In this document: piece by piece, positions 10,761 through 19,999 of the stretch
How the letters are laid out: the number at the start of each line of letters is the position of its first letter
Numbering within the stretch: position 1 is the stretch's first letter
Origin: Nitzschia sp. pyKryTriq1
Lineage: Eukaryota > Bacillariophyta > Bacillariophyceae > Bacillariales > Bacillariaceae
Assembly (NCBI GenBank): GCA_956465555.1
Contig: OY101120.1
Location: 434,001-498,000 of the forward strand
Direction: 5' to 3'
DNA: 64,000 nucleotides
Translations under genes and position numbers: made by a program
The notes under the pieces: generated by a model
The model's database searches: none
Told to the model about the DNA's origin: nothing
What the model saw: only the letters and a program-made list of their open reading frames with translations

Positions 10761-11840
10761 TTATCTAGCAGCAGCGCCGCACACTTTGTTGTTGTTTCCG
10801 TCCTTGAGTTTTCCACGGAAATCGTGAATAGACGCGTATCCCTTTGAAGCCATGATCTCTTTCAATTCGTTTTCGATCTTTGTAAAGACATCTACTCCTT
10901 GAATCAACAAGGCACTTGCCACCATGACGGCTTGTGCTCCACACAGCAAGTGAGAAAAGGCGGCAGCGCCACTATCCACCCCTCCACAACCCACAACATC
11001 AATTTCCTCTCTCAGCAATTGCCGCATACGTCTGACATTGCCCAATGCAGTCGCATGAACGGCTGGACCACCCAATCCGCCATAGCTAGCACCAGATGCG
11101 TCTGCCAAGATGGGTGCTTCGGTTTCTGTATCAATCACCAGTCCGCATCCAACAGTGTTGATACACGTGACAAATGCCAAATGGGGATGGAATTCGTTGA
11201 GAACTGCGGCCGCCTCTACGAATTGCCCATCATAAAAGTAAGGAGTCAGTTTGACGCCCACTTTCAGCCCATGACATCCATTGGCAAACACAGTTGTCAA
11301 ATATTCTTTCATTCCCACGAAATCGTAGGCAATGGGTGGCTTTCCAGGAATGTTGGGACAGGACAAATTGATTTCCATCAAAACCTTGTCAGGCGTTGAT
11401 TGGAACCGTTCACCAGCCGCTTTTAGCATTTCCGCGATTTCATGAGCATAGCCACTGATACTGTAAAATGCGGGCTTGTCCGGAATGATTTTCTGGACGG
11501 TTTGAATAGCTTCGCCGTAGTACTCAAAGGTGTGGCAGCTGTAGCCTAAACAGTTGATTGTGTTTCCACCCTCCCCTATCATCGACTTGGTTGTGGAACC
11601 AGCAGATACCGGCATTCCCCACTCTCTCCATTGATGCTTGGCATCATCGTGCTCAAAGCTGGGACAGGCGGTGCGAGTAGTGAATGCCCCTGTCGCTGTC
11701 GAACTCGCAATATCCATCAAGTTTTCGACCGAAGTGGCGCGTGGGTTGGGAGAATTCAACAATGTTTTGGGTAGACGAATCCCCGCCACAGTTGTTGACA
11801 AGGAGGGTGTCATTGTGCTTTCCACTATGCTGGGTGCCAT
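10761..11840 (-). CDS. Dihydroorotate dehydrogenase, class 1A (fumarate type)
   Basis: A 359-residue FMN enzyme of pyrimidine synthesis that oxidises dihydroorotate to orotate. Hallmarks in order: substrate-loop region NCLGY; NLSCPNIPGKP, in which the Cys is the active-site base of class 1A enzymes (class 2 membrane enzymes use Ser); VKLTPYF (class 1A KLxPYFD-like); TCINTVG; and the phosphate-binding GGLGGPAVH, VGCGGVDSG and GAQAVMVASAL of the FMN barrel. No membrane helix or mitochondrial presequence is evident, fitting a soluble, fumarate-coupled enzyme. Start chosen at MAPSIVEST, 211 bp from the neighbouring transposon end. The frame is open further upstream, but those codons look like leader. 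Class 1A is bacterial-type and patchy among eukaryotes, which suggests an old lateral transfer. Confidence 0.9.
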   Translation of the reverse strand: MAPSIVESTMTPSLSTTVAGIRLPKTLLNSPNPRATSVENLMDIASSTATGAFTTRTACPSFEHDDAKHQWREWGMPVSAGSTTKSMIGEGGNTINCLGYSCHTFEYYGEAIQTVQKIIPDKPAFYSISGYAHEIAEMLKAAGERFQSTPDKVLMEINLSCPNIPGKPPIAYDFVGMKEYLTTVFANGCHGLKVGVKLTPYFYDGQFVEAAAVLNEFHPHLAFVTCINTVGCGLVIDTETEAPILADASGASYGGLGGPAVHATALGNVRRMRQLLREEIDVVGCGGVDSGAAAFSHLLCGAQAVMVASALLIQGVDVFTKIENELKEIMASKGYASIHDFRGKLKDGNNNKVCGAAAR

Positions 11841-12051
11841 GGTGGTGTGAGGCAAAGGCAAAGAAAAGGGAACATGAGAGGAAGAATGTTCTGTACGAGT
11901 ATTATAGTGAAGCATGGACCCTGCACCCTGCCTGGACAGAGAGAAAAGTTCCAAACCAAAGAAGGGAAGGAAGGATAATAGAGCACTCTTTAGCTATCGG
12001 CTGACGTACAGACCGGGGGATCTTTATGGGGACCCGGCTGTGCAACAGCCT

Positions 12052-12091
12052 CTACACAGCGGGAAGGTTACGGAATAAGGGCGGGACAAGG
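12052..12091 (+). repeat. Left terminal inverted repeat (40 bp)
   Basis: Identical over 40 of 40 bases to the reverse complement of 14343-14382. It ends with the first copy of the GGGCGGGACAAGG motif that recurs inside the element. Confidence 0.9.
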
Positions 12092-12345
12092 CAGCGTTGT
12101 CCCGCCCCCCGTCCCGCCCTTGTCCCGCCGGCGGGACAGTGCTGACGTTTTGATATTTTTCCATGTCGTACATGACGTGTCACCCGTTGTCCCGCCCTTG
12201 TCCCGCCCTCGTCCCGCCCCTATTCCGCCCTTCTTTTTTGAGATCTATTTCAGTACCTTTTTTGGAAACAAAAGGCCTCCCGCTTCCCGGGGCGGAAATT
12301 GGGCGGTACAAACAACCTGTTGTCCCGCCCTTATTCCGCCCATTC
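12079..12345. repeat. Left subterminal array of GTCCCGCCC motifs
   Basis: Roughly ten copies of TTGTCCCGCCC or ATTCCGCCC variants, clustered at about 12095-12135, 12185-12232 and 12318-12350. Arrays like this flank the ends of En/Spm- and hAT-type elements, where they bind transposase. The same role is inferred here. Confidence 0.65.
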
Positions 12346-12514
12346 CCGCAAATTACCGTTATCCAAAATTTTGTTCCTCAGGGCTTATCAAATATAACCC
12401 TATTTTTAACTGTAAGTGATGATGTCTCTTAGAGGACAGAACAATGTACAATCCTACTGTATTCCCGTACGGGAACGCAGCGCGCTCTCAATCTTTGGCG
12501 CCCCCGGTCGCATA

Positions 12515-12590
12515 TAGGATTCAACACAATTCCCAACGTAGGGTAAATTCTGCAAAATTTACCCTACGTTGGGAATTGTGTTGAATCCTA
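12515..12590. repeat. Perfect 35-bp-arm foldback (MITE-like)
   Basis: Arm 12515-12549 starts TAGGATTCAACACAATTCCC. Arm 12556-12590 is its exact reverse complement, separated by a 6-base loop (CTGCAA). If the outer TA on each side is a target duplication, this is a 72-bp foldback element of mariner-MITE type inserted inside the larger transposon. Alternatively it is a transcribed hairpin in the leader of the ORF that starts 134 bp downstream. Confidence 0.85.
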
Positions 12591-12723
12591 CAGCGCTCCT
12601 GGATATTATATTTTCACAACCAACAACAATAACAAACTATACTAATACAATCAACCTATTTCCTGACCGAAAACATATCCCACCGCACGTGCGTATTACG
12701 ATCAGTATTGTCATTCCATCATC

Positions 12724-13899
12724 ATGATGGACGACGATCACCTGATATCCCTGGTCCCACCCGATACTCTTTTTTGTTTCTGCTGCCCCAATCGGGTACC
12801 ACTACGAAAATTCGATAAACAAACTGATCCCGATATCCTTCAGATATCATCGTTGGACCAAATCAACGAACCACCCAATTCTCTTATACAGAATTTTGTA
12901 GTTGCGATCTGCACTCATTGCAGCAAAAGCTTACCCATCCTTATCTGCACTCTTTGTCATCGTCGGTCCAAACGGGGCAATTTTATGACTAATAAACACC
13001 TGCAAGTTTTTACATGGCTCAAGAAACATGTCACGGAGGACGTGCATGTCAGGAGGCGTAACGCCCCAGACGCAGAAGACGACACTAACTTCAATGATGA
13101 TTCCGAGGACGAAGGACTACCCTTTATCCGCTCCTCCTTTCCTGAAACTTTTGGTATGACTGCGCCAATGGCCAATTTCTTCGAACGAGAAAGGTATTCC
13201 CCCAATTCGGGGATACGGTTCCTTGTTGCCAAAGCCTTTGACCTTGACGATCTCTCCCCGGCCATCCTTCAGGACAGGCTGCAACGCCCCGAGATCCACC
13301 ACCACCTGCAAACTACACTATTCTGCATATCCCTAACGCGATCCATGCAGAATACCTTTGGAGAAATTCTGTCAGCGATTCCCCCTCATTATTCTGAGAC
13401 GATGGAGACTCGTCGTCAATATTTGAACTCTGTCCTCGATCTTATCCTGGCTGATGCCTCTGCATCTCTGACGTCCTCCGAGTCAGTTAGGATTGGCTCT
13501 ATCCTCCGAAGATCCTCCAATAATGTCTTTCATGGTTCGCTCCCGGTACCCCAGCAATCCTCAGAGTCACACCCGTCCATTTTCCAGATCACCAATCCCG
13601 CTATTTCAGTTGCCCAAGTCCAGACTTATTATCTTCGATCCACGAAGTCCAAAAAGTGGGAGAGAAAAAAGATCCAAAGTTATTATCGACGGCTGCAATT
13701 GCAATTCGGATTGGATCTTGGTGAACGAACCATCGAGAAGGGATTTAGTCAAGAGAGGTATGTCCGAGAACGAATACAAGACTTGTTGTATTTGTGGGAT
13801 CAAAAAAAGACCCACAAAGGAGACGCCATTCCACTATTGTGGTGGTTGTCTTCTGGTAAAGTGGTGTGCAGCCTGCTGGGCGGGCAAGTAATATATTAG
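12724..13899 (+). CDS. Transposon-encoded zinc-finger protein (unknown)
   Basis: A 391-residue ORF, the only sizeable one between the inverted repeats. Near the N-terminus are three Cys pairs, CFCC, CTHC and CTLCH (about residues 18-78), followed by HLQVFTWLKKHV, which suggests a zinc-binding DNA-recognition module. Then come an acidic stretch (DAEDDTNFNDDSEDE) and a helical middle. The C-terminus is uncertain. An overlapping frame (to 13891) carries a second Cys cluster, CCIC, then HYCGGC, then WCAAC, resembling a partial MYND or treble-clef finger. The real protein may switch to that frame through an unseen intron, or a frameshift may have occurred. I recognise no catalytic DDE triad, so calling it the transposase is only inference from position. 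Confidence 0.55.
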   Translation: MMDDDHLISLVPPDTLFCFCCPNRVPLRKFDKQTDPDILQISSLDQINEPPNSLIQNFVVAICTHCSKSLPILICTLCHRRSKRGNFMTNKHLQVFTWLKKHVTEDVHVRRRNAPDAEDDTNFNDDSEDEGLPFIRSSFPETFGMTAPMANFFERERYSPNSGIRFLVAKAFDLDDLSPAILQDRLQRPEIHHHLQTTLFCISLTRSMQNTFGEILSAIPPHYSETMETRRQYLNSVLDLILADASASLTSSESVRIGSILRRSSNNVFHGSLPVPQQSSESHPSIFQITNPAISVAQVQTYYLRSTKSKKWERKKIQSYYRRLQLQFGLDLGERTIEKGFSQERYVRERIQDLLYLWDQKKTHKGDAIPLLWWLSSGKVVCSLLGGQVIY

Positions 13900-14027
13900 G
13901 CCGGGGGATGAGAGCGGGGAAGGGTTGTAGTAGAAATCTATACTAGTATACGAATGAATGTTGCTATATTACTGGTACCACTAATAATAGTTCGTCGTTG
14001 TAGGACTCGTTCGACCCAAGAGGGGCG

Positions 14028-14320
14028 GGACAAGGGCGGGACGGGGGGCGGGACAAGGGCGGGACGGGGGGCGGGACAGGGGCGGGATAACAGTACAGAA
14101 CCGTTATATAAAAGGGGAAAGAAGGGCGGGACAGCGGCGGGACAAGGGGCGGGACAAGGGAAAATGTACGGCCTATAGAGGCTATTTGGGCGGAAGAAGG
14201 GCGGGACAACAGGAACTGTGGGGTCAAGGGCGGGACAAGGGTCCGCAAAAGGCCGTGTTGACGTGTCAAATGGCCTCTCAAAAAATCGCGAGGGGCGGGA
14301 CAACGCCGGGACAAGGCATA
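14028..14320. repeat. Right subterminal array of GGGCGGGAC motifs
   Basis: About a dozen copies of GGGGCGGGACAAGG and variants, densest at 14031-14093 (alternating CGGGACAAG and CGGGACGGG) and 14126-14160. Further copies lie at about 14190-14240 and 14293-14315. The orientation is opposite to the left array. Confidence 0.7.
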
Positions 14321-14342
14321 TATAAGAACTGTTTTTAGCGAT

Positions 14343-14382
14343 CCTTGTCCCGCCCTTATTCCGTAACCTTCCCGCTGTGTAG
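14343..14382 (-). repeat. Right terminal inverted repeat (40 bp)
   Basis: Exact reverse complement of 12052-12091. It is followed by unrelated flanking DNA leading to the next gene. Confidence 0.9.
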
Positions 14383-14665
14383 CACCAAACGACAGATTTC
14401 CGCGGACAACCCCGCCCGTCCCGTCGTCAACTCAAAACAACGCGCATGAGAAAAGAAGAGAAACAAAATAATGGGCTATGTTCTCGACGCTCGACGCGAT
14501 GACGATGAGAGCAATACTCATTAACTCATTGCAGTACCAGCTACTGTACGAGTGTAATTTCTACTTGTACACTTGTGCACCAACTGTTCACGTACCTCTA
14601 GCTTCATTTCTCGGATCCTTGTCTTCATTTACTCCTACGAATATAAATAGCAATACATACGTACA

Positions 14666-15178
14666 ATGGATGCTCACGAGGCTCCGTTTCTTGGCTCCAT
14701 TCTTCGTTTCATTGAAGAAAATTCTCTAATGGCTCTTCCCAGCCTTCTCTGGAGGATCGGTCGCGATCTGGTATTTCCCGCCGTTGTGGGACTCTTTGCC
14801 TTTGGAGGAATGGCCACGGTTCTCCATTACCTTTGGCGCTTTATTATCCCCCCACCCGCCACGGATCGTTATCGCGAAGCCAAGAAACTGTATCGAATCG
14901 GAAAACAAAAGGCTGCCTTGAAGGAATGGACGTCGCTTCGCAAGTTTGGACCCGCTTACTTGAGTCGGGCCACACATGCCTTGTATGTCGAGTTGGACCC
15001 CCAACAAGCCTTGGGAATTTTACGTGTCGCCAAAAAACAGCAAGTTCGGATACAGTTGAATCAAGTGGAAATGATCAAGCTGGATGCTCAAGCTCTACAA
15101 GGAGGTGGCAATGTTACTATGTTGGACATGAATGCTCGATTGGCGAAGCAAGAACATTTGGGAGTAACGACTCTTTAA
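14666..15178 (+). CDS. Small single-TM protein with helical repeat
   Basis: A 170-residue protein. A hydrophobic segment (about residues 33-58, LVFPAVVGLFAFGGMATVLHYLW) is followed by a soluble helical part (about 70-150). That part contains AKKLYRIGKQKAALKEW and HALYVELDPQQALGIL, which look like TPR-type helix pairs. No known family was recognised. A second in-frame ATG at 14729 would still keep the membrane segment. The upstream sequence has an A/T-rich TATAAATA at 14642, but it is only about 20 bases from the ATG. Confidence 0.6.
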   Translation: MDAHEAPFLGSILRFIEENSLMALPSLLWRIGRDLVFPAVVGLFAFGGMATVLHYLWRFIIPPPATDRYREAKKLYRIGKQKAALKEWTSLRKFGPAYLSRATHALYVELDPQQALGILRVAKKQQVRIQLNQVEMIKLDAQALQGGGNVTMLDMNARLAKQEHLGVTTL

Positions 15179-15908
15179 AAATGAATAATGAGGTAGGAGG
15201 CAGGCGATAGGCGGTGGAATACAAGGAATTCGCGAAACGAATGATGGTTTGATTGGTGCCGTTCTTTCAGCGCTGCCGTCCGACTGTAGTACATCCAGTA
15301 TTTGCTCAGACTGACTCAGCGTTGAGTACGGAGGCGATGTGCATCTTGATTCCCGCTGTCTCAATGAAAAATGAAGACCTTGGAAGTGTGAAAAGGGGAG
15401 GCATGATTCCAGGTAGCACTACTGCTACTGCTACTCCTACTCCAATGATGGCTTTGCCAGAAGCAGCCCATTTCGGTTGATGACCACCATATCACCAATG
15501 TTGGAATATCATTTTGCTGTGCCTGTGCTGTGCCTGTGCTGTGCCTTTGCTACTGTATGAGTGACCTGACTTGAAAAAGACGAGATCCGTTCCGTTCCGT
15601 GATATCGATCATTCGACTTGGAACAGCCAGCATGTCGGTGACTGAAGGATCATTTCAATAAATGCCAAAAAAGGAAAGCTACCAACAAAATAAGCAAGCA
15701 CACGCCCCAAACGATTGTCCATGGTAATTTTGAATTTAAATTAGTATTATGCAATGCAAACACGAAGGAGCCTTATTGCTCGTGCGTTCGCAAGTATTAG
15801 ATATAAATAGTGCACTGTACGGAATCACAGTTTTCTATGCGGTAGCAGTAAAAGTGTCAGCCAGCCAGTCAGTCAATGAGGAGTCGGCAGGAACCACTCG
15901 TATCCTCA
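15179..15908. other. Intergenic, no gene seen
   Basis: Convergent 3' flanks. It contains a short CTGTGCCTGTGCTGTGCC tandem near 15517-15550 and CTACTGCTACTCC-type simple sequence near 15418-15440. Nothing coding is supported. Confidence 0.5.
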
Positions 15909-16844
15909 TCATACTAGGGTATGAGAGATCACGGAGGAATGCTCGGCCCCTCGTTGGAAACTGGATTGCTCCCACTTTCGTTGAGCTCGTCGTTCTCCGT
16001 TCTTGCTCAGCTTGTTGGCAGCATATCCACCCGTGGCTCCACCCAAGACCATACCAATTGGAAAGGCCGGTCCAAACATGATTCCACCCACAATGGCCCC
16101 TCCCGTTGCGCCGGCTAGCGTTTTGGTGCCCCGTGTCTTTTTCCATACCGGACGATTGGGGTGAACGGCATCGCTACCTGTAGGATTCGACGACGGTGCA
16201 ACTTCGGGCAAGGTCACAAGCTCTTGGTTGTAATATTGACTGTTGGAAGAGTGGGGGGTCAATGAGGATGACGATTTTGATTGATGTTGCTGCCTTCTCT
16301 GCTGAATCTCTGCCATGGCTCGTTCTTGGGATGCAATAATCTCGGAAGGAATATCGTCCCTGCTAGCAATGGCACGAGAAGACGCCGATGATGTCAACTG
16401 TTTGGATTCCTGTTGTGCGGCAAGAAACGCTGCGGTCTGCAAGTCGTTGTGGTACGACGTCATGGAAGCAGTGTTGTTGTTGTTATTGTTGTTGGGGGAC
16501 TGTTGGTACGACGATGGGTAGTCGTCGAGCAAGTCAAACGATCCGTTGTTTCCCGAGCTCAAAGGAGAGGTGTTCACCGGTGTTCCACACTCGGCATACA
16601 CTTCTTGGAGTGTGGGAGGCGGGGGAGACGCAAAGTTAATATTGATATCCACTGGACGGCCGCCGCCGTTTGGGTTGGTTGGTTGCCACGCTACGGAGGC
16701 GTCGGGGTGTGGGGGTGCTTGGTTCGGAGAGTACCCATACTGGTTGTAGTAGCTGTTGCCGTTGTACTGGGTGCGCTGGTCGTCTCCTCCAGCATCAGCT
16801 GCTGATGGAGCTGGAACGTAGTAGGGAGTCAGTTGCTGTTGCAT
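15909..16844 (-). CDS. Glycine-zipper protein, function unknown
   Basis: A 311-residue protein. Residues 1-220 are Asn/Gln/Ser/Tyr/Pro-rich and probably disordered (an N7 run near residue 125). The C-terminal part (about 237-275) has a glycine zipper of GxxxG type, GATGGAIVGGIMFG then GMVLGGATGGYAANKL, followed by a basic tail ERRAQRKWEQ. Such segments insert into or associate with membranes. Diatoms carry a family of short proteins with this C-terminus, but no function is established that I can name. It is transcribed divergently from the molybdate transporter across 439 bp. Confidence 0.7.
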   Translation of the reverse strand: MQQQLTPYYVPAPSAADAGGDDQRTQYNGNSYYNQYGYSPNQAPPHPDASVAWQPTNPNGGGRPVDININFASPPPPTLQEVYAECGTPVNTSPLSSGNNGSFDLLDDYPSSYQQSPNNNNNNNTASMTSYHNDLQTAAFLAAQQESKQLTSSASSRAIASRDDIPSEIIASQERAMAEIQQRRQQHQSKSSSSLTPHSSNSQYYNQELVTLPEVAPSSNPTGSDAVHPNRPVWKKTRGTKTLAGATGGAIVGGIMFGPAFPIGMVLGGATGGYAANKLSKNGERRAQRKWEQSSFQRGAEHSSVISHTLV

Positions 16845-17224
16845 GCTTGGTCAAAGGTAAGGTAAATAAGGTAGACTTGGGTGTTGTGCTTGTTGTTGCC
16901 GATGTTGTGAGTACGATGTGAGGAGTAGTCCCAAACACGGAAAGCAGTCGTTTCGTTTCTTATTTTGTGAAGAAAGAGCAACTTCAAACTGACTCGTGCC
17001 TCCGTTTTCTTCGGCGTTTTGCCGGCCCGAGCACGATCGATGCACGATGAAGACCCACGTTATCAGGTTCACGCGCAGATGAAGGCACATAGTCTAGTGT
17101 CAAAGTATTTCGAATTTTGCGAAGCCCAAACGGAACGAACAACGAACAAAAGGTTCGTGGAACAGCGCTCGGAGTTGCGGGAGAAGATCCCTCCCTTCCT
17201 TGTTGAGTCCCGCCTTACGTAGAC

Positions 17225-17234
17225 TTTATAAATA
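17225..17234 (+). promoter_or_regulatory. Putative TATA box of the MOT1 gene
   Basis: TTTATAAATA lies 50 bases upstream of the first plausible ATG (17284) in the divergent promoter region. It is the best TATA-like match in this gap. Confidence 0.45.
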
Positions 17235-17283
17235 ATCCTACATGGAACAATAACGGGAATGGACTCCTGCGACTACTCAAACG

Positions 17284-19483
17284 ATGCGATCGGACCGGTC
17301 GAACTCAACGTCGAATTCGGCGGAAGAAACCCCTAACGGAAACGGAAGAGTGAGTCACAGTCATCGAACATTCTCATCTTTCTCGCTTCTATCTCGCGCC
17401 GCTTTTGGCTTCTCTCTCCTCTCTGCTCTCATTCTTTTTGGGTCATCGGTTGGGTCGGTGTCGTGCGCGTGTCGTCATCGGTCCGACGCTGTTCTGTTCT
17501 TTTTGTCTCGTGTTGGCACTTGCTTCAGCTTTTGGCAGACATCATCATCGATCATCGCGACGGGTCCTCCTCTTCTTGATGCTTGATGGTTATATTGATC
17601 TCTTCCGCATACAGAAGCAAACGGCGAAGGATCCATCAAGCTTTCAACTTGTACGGACTGTCTGTGTGTTGTTACAGTACTTTAGTTGGAGCTATGAACT
17701 GAATTTTATTCTTGGATTGCGTGGTGGCGACGAAGACTCATCCTTCTTGATGATGATTCATTCTTCCGTGCGATGCCACGACGACCACGACTACGACCGT
17801 TTGCATCACGACAACAGCGACCATGGCGATGGCAGTGAGGATGGCGAGGAAAACCGCCAATACTTCGATCTTTCCAACAACGACAGCAACAACAATGACA
17901 CCATTCATGATCCCGCCGATATTAGCAGGAATCATGATTCTCCATCATTATCCTTTTCATCATTCTTTTGGTCTCGGTTGACGTGGTTGGAGGTTTCGGG
18001 ATCCTGTGGAGATTTTGGAACTTTATTTCCCTTGTTGGTCGCTCTCGCACGAGAACGACGCATTCATCTGGCACCGACCTTATTCGGAACTGGATGTGCA
18101 CACTTGGTGACGGGATGGTATTGGAATCATCTTCCCATGCCACTCCAACCCATGCACATGATTTCCGCCCAAGCCTTGAGCGATGCGTTGAAGAGTCCGA
18201 CACAAGTAGCCACGGCGGGAGTGGGTATGGGAATATCCTTTTTGATTCTGCAATGGGTGGGAGGTGTGGAATTCTTGCACAAGTGTATACCAAAAAGTGT
18301 CATCGGGGGACTCCAACTGGGAGTGGGGTGGAAAGTGGCGCTCAAAGGTCTTGCCATGATTCAAACAAACTTGCCCTGGTGGGGACAAGTGGATTGTATT
18401 GGGACGGCGATTATGGTCAGTGCCTTGACCTTGTATGGTCTACGATCGCCGTCGACCACAAGAACAACCACAACAATAATACCGACTACTTCTAGTAGTG
18501 GTGCTTCGACCTGTCAACGATTACGACAAGAGCCACTACCAGTAGGATTGTTTTTGTTTGGTGTGGGAGTTATACTGGCAGCAGTCGAACTGTGTCTCGG
18601 TGACGATGAATCTTCCTCGTCGAAAATCGATCTACATCGTCAACCCGAGCCACTTTTGGTCAATGCCTTGAAAGATGCGACTTGGGAGGATTGGACTATT
18701 GGACTGGGGAGTGGAACACTACCTCAATTGCCATTGACTGTCTTGAATTCCTGTTTGAGTGTTTGTTTGTTGGCCGAAACCTTATTTCATCAACAGCAGC
18801 AGCAGCAGCAGCGACAGAGTCGTGGTGGACATCCCGTCTCTCGGAAATCGGTATGTTGGTCGATCGGACTCATGAACACCATTATGTGTCCCTTGGGGGT
18901 ACTTCCTCATTGTCATGGAGCTGGAGGATTGGCGGGCCAAGTCCGATTGGGGGCGACCTCGGGAGTATCCATGATCATGCTGGGCATCTTCAAATTACTG
19001 TTGAGCTTCTGGGCAGCCCAAGGCTCCTTACTGGTCGTCTTGGATGCCTTGCCGATTTCGGTGTTGGGGGTTTTATTGGCCCTCTCGGGTCATGAATTGG
19101 CATTGACGGGGATAAGGGCCGTACTAAGTAGTGTCCATGCTCCTCCAAGAATCCGCATTGATGGTGGCAGCAGCAGCAGCACCGCCACACTGCAGGCGAC
19201 AAATAATAATCAAGACATTTCCATTGCATTGATAACGGCAATGGTGATTGTGGGTACTGGAATGGCCCATGTGGGAGCCTTGTGTGGATGGTCGGCCTAT
19301 CTCAGTCACGGCAATGGTGTCAACGAATTGTCGGGATACTTCCATGGAAATAGTAGTAGCAATCAAAGGCGTCGACGGACCATCGAAACTTCCGACAGTG
19401 GTAGTAGCAACGACGAAGGAGGATATGGCCAAGGCCATGCTGGTGAGTATCTTCACGTGGCCACCACATCGGAGGAGGACTAG
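17284..19483 (+). CDS. MOT1-type molybdate (sulfate-like) transporter
   Basis: A polytopic membrane protein of the MOT1 branch related to sulfate permeases. Family signatures: EVSGSCGDFGTLFPLLVAL (the first-repeat GD-GT motif), MPLQPMHMISA (VPMPVQPMK-like), LPQLPLTVLNS (QLPLTTLNS-like) and HCHGAGGLAGQVRLGA (CHGAGGLAGQYRFGA-like). About ten membrane segments can be read. The function is high-affinity molybdate uptake or vacuolar export for molybdenum cofactor. The N-terminus is uncertain. My model splices 17284-17349 (22 codons) to 17615-19483 (donor AGA|GTGAGT, acceptor CATACAG), giving 644 residues. The alternative is an unspliced start at ATG 17579. A His/Asp-rich loop (DDHDYDRLHHDNSDHGDG) near the N-terminus and a Ser/Thr/Arg loop are diatom-style insertions. 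Confidence 0.8.
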
Positions 19484-19999
19484 AGCGGGGAGGACAATAG
19501 TAAAAGAATGTACTTTAGTGCTGACACGACTGGAAATTGACTGAAGAAGATCATCGCCGTAGTAATCGATGAGGCCACCAGCCCAGCTAAAACGCTTTGT
19601 TTGTGTTTTGCTACTCTACTAGAGCTAGAGGGTGTACACTTTCAAGAGTCTCGTGCTATGCGATCATGGATGATGTTTCTCCAGCATGGCAAAAATCCTC
19701 CCAATGGAAGCAATCTAGAACTACAAGTTCGTACTCTCGTCTGCCAGGGGAGACATTAGCAACTCCCCGATCCTGACTGCTCTTAATAACGTGTGTGCAC
19801 ACCACTTTTTTTCAACGTTTACGACTATCGACGCTTTTCTTTATTAATAACTATGTCCTCGAATAATTCGAAAGCAAACAGACTACAGTATTGCCCATTA
19901 CAACCAGAAAACTATCCATGCAGCACTCAATCATTCAGTCTCCATCCTAAACACTCCAGAGTACTATCTGCTACGCAGTACTACCCAATGAGTTCATCC

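Larger units (their letters stand above)
12052..14382. mobile_element. TIR DNA transposon, 2.33 kb, family not recognised
   Basis: The two ends are perfect 40-bp inverted repeats: CTACACAGCGGGAAGGTTAC and the next 20 bases at 12052-12091, with their exact reverse complement at 14343-14382. Inside both ends are clustered copies of GGGCGGGACAAGG (mostly as the complement on the left, direct on the right), so the subterminal arrays are themselves in inverted orientation. Trimming two bases gives TA on each side of a CACAG...CTGTG element, so a TA target duplication is possible but not proven. One ORF pair with Cys clusters lies inside. No DDE/D catalytic core was recognised, so it may be non-autonomous or a new family. 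The perfect repeats imply recent mobility. Confidence 0.8.

Noticed and set aside
13954-14178. Gly/Arg-rich ORF downstream of the transposon gene
   Set aside because: Its codons are simply the GC-rich subterminal motif array. It could only be coding if spliced to the Cys-cluster frame, for which there is no independent support.
17405-17578. Hydrophobic N-terminus of the MOT1 frame as a signal peptide
   Set aside because: It begins at TTG, and the segment more likely belongs to an intron between 17349 and 17615.
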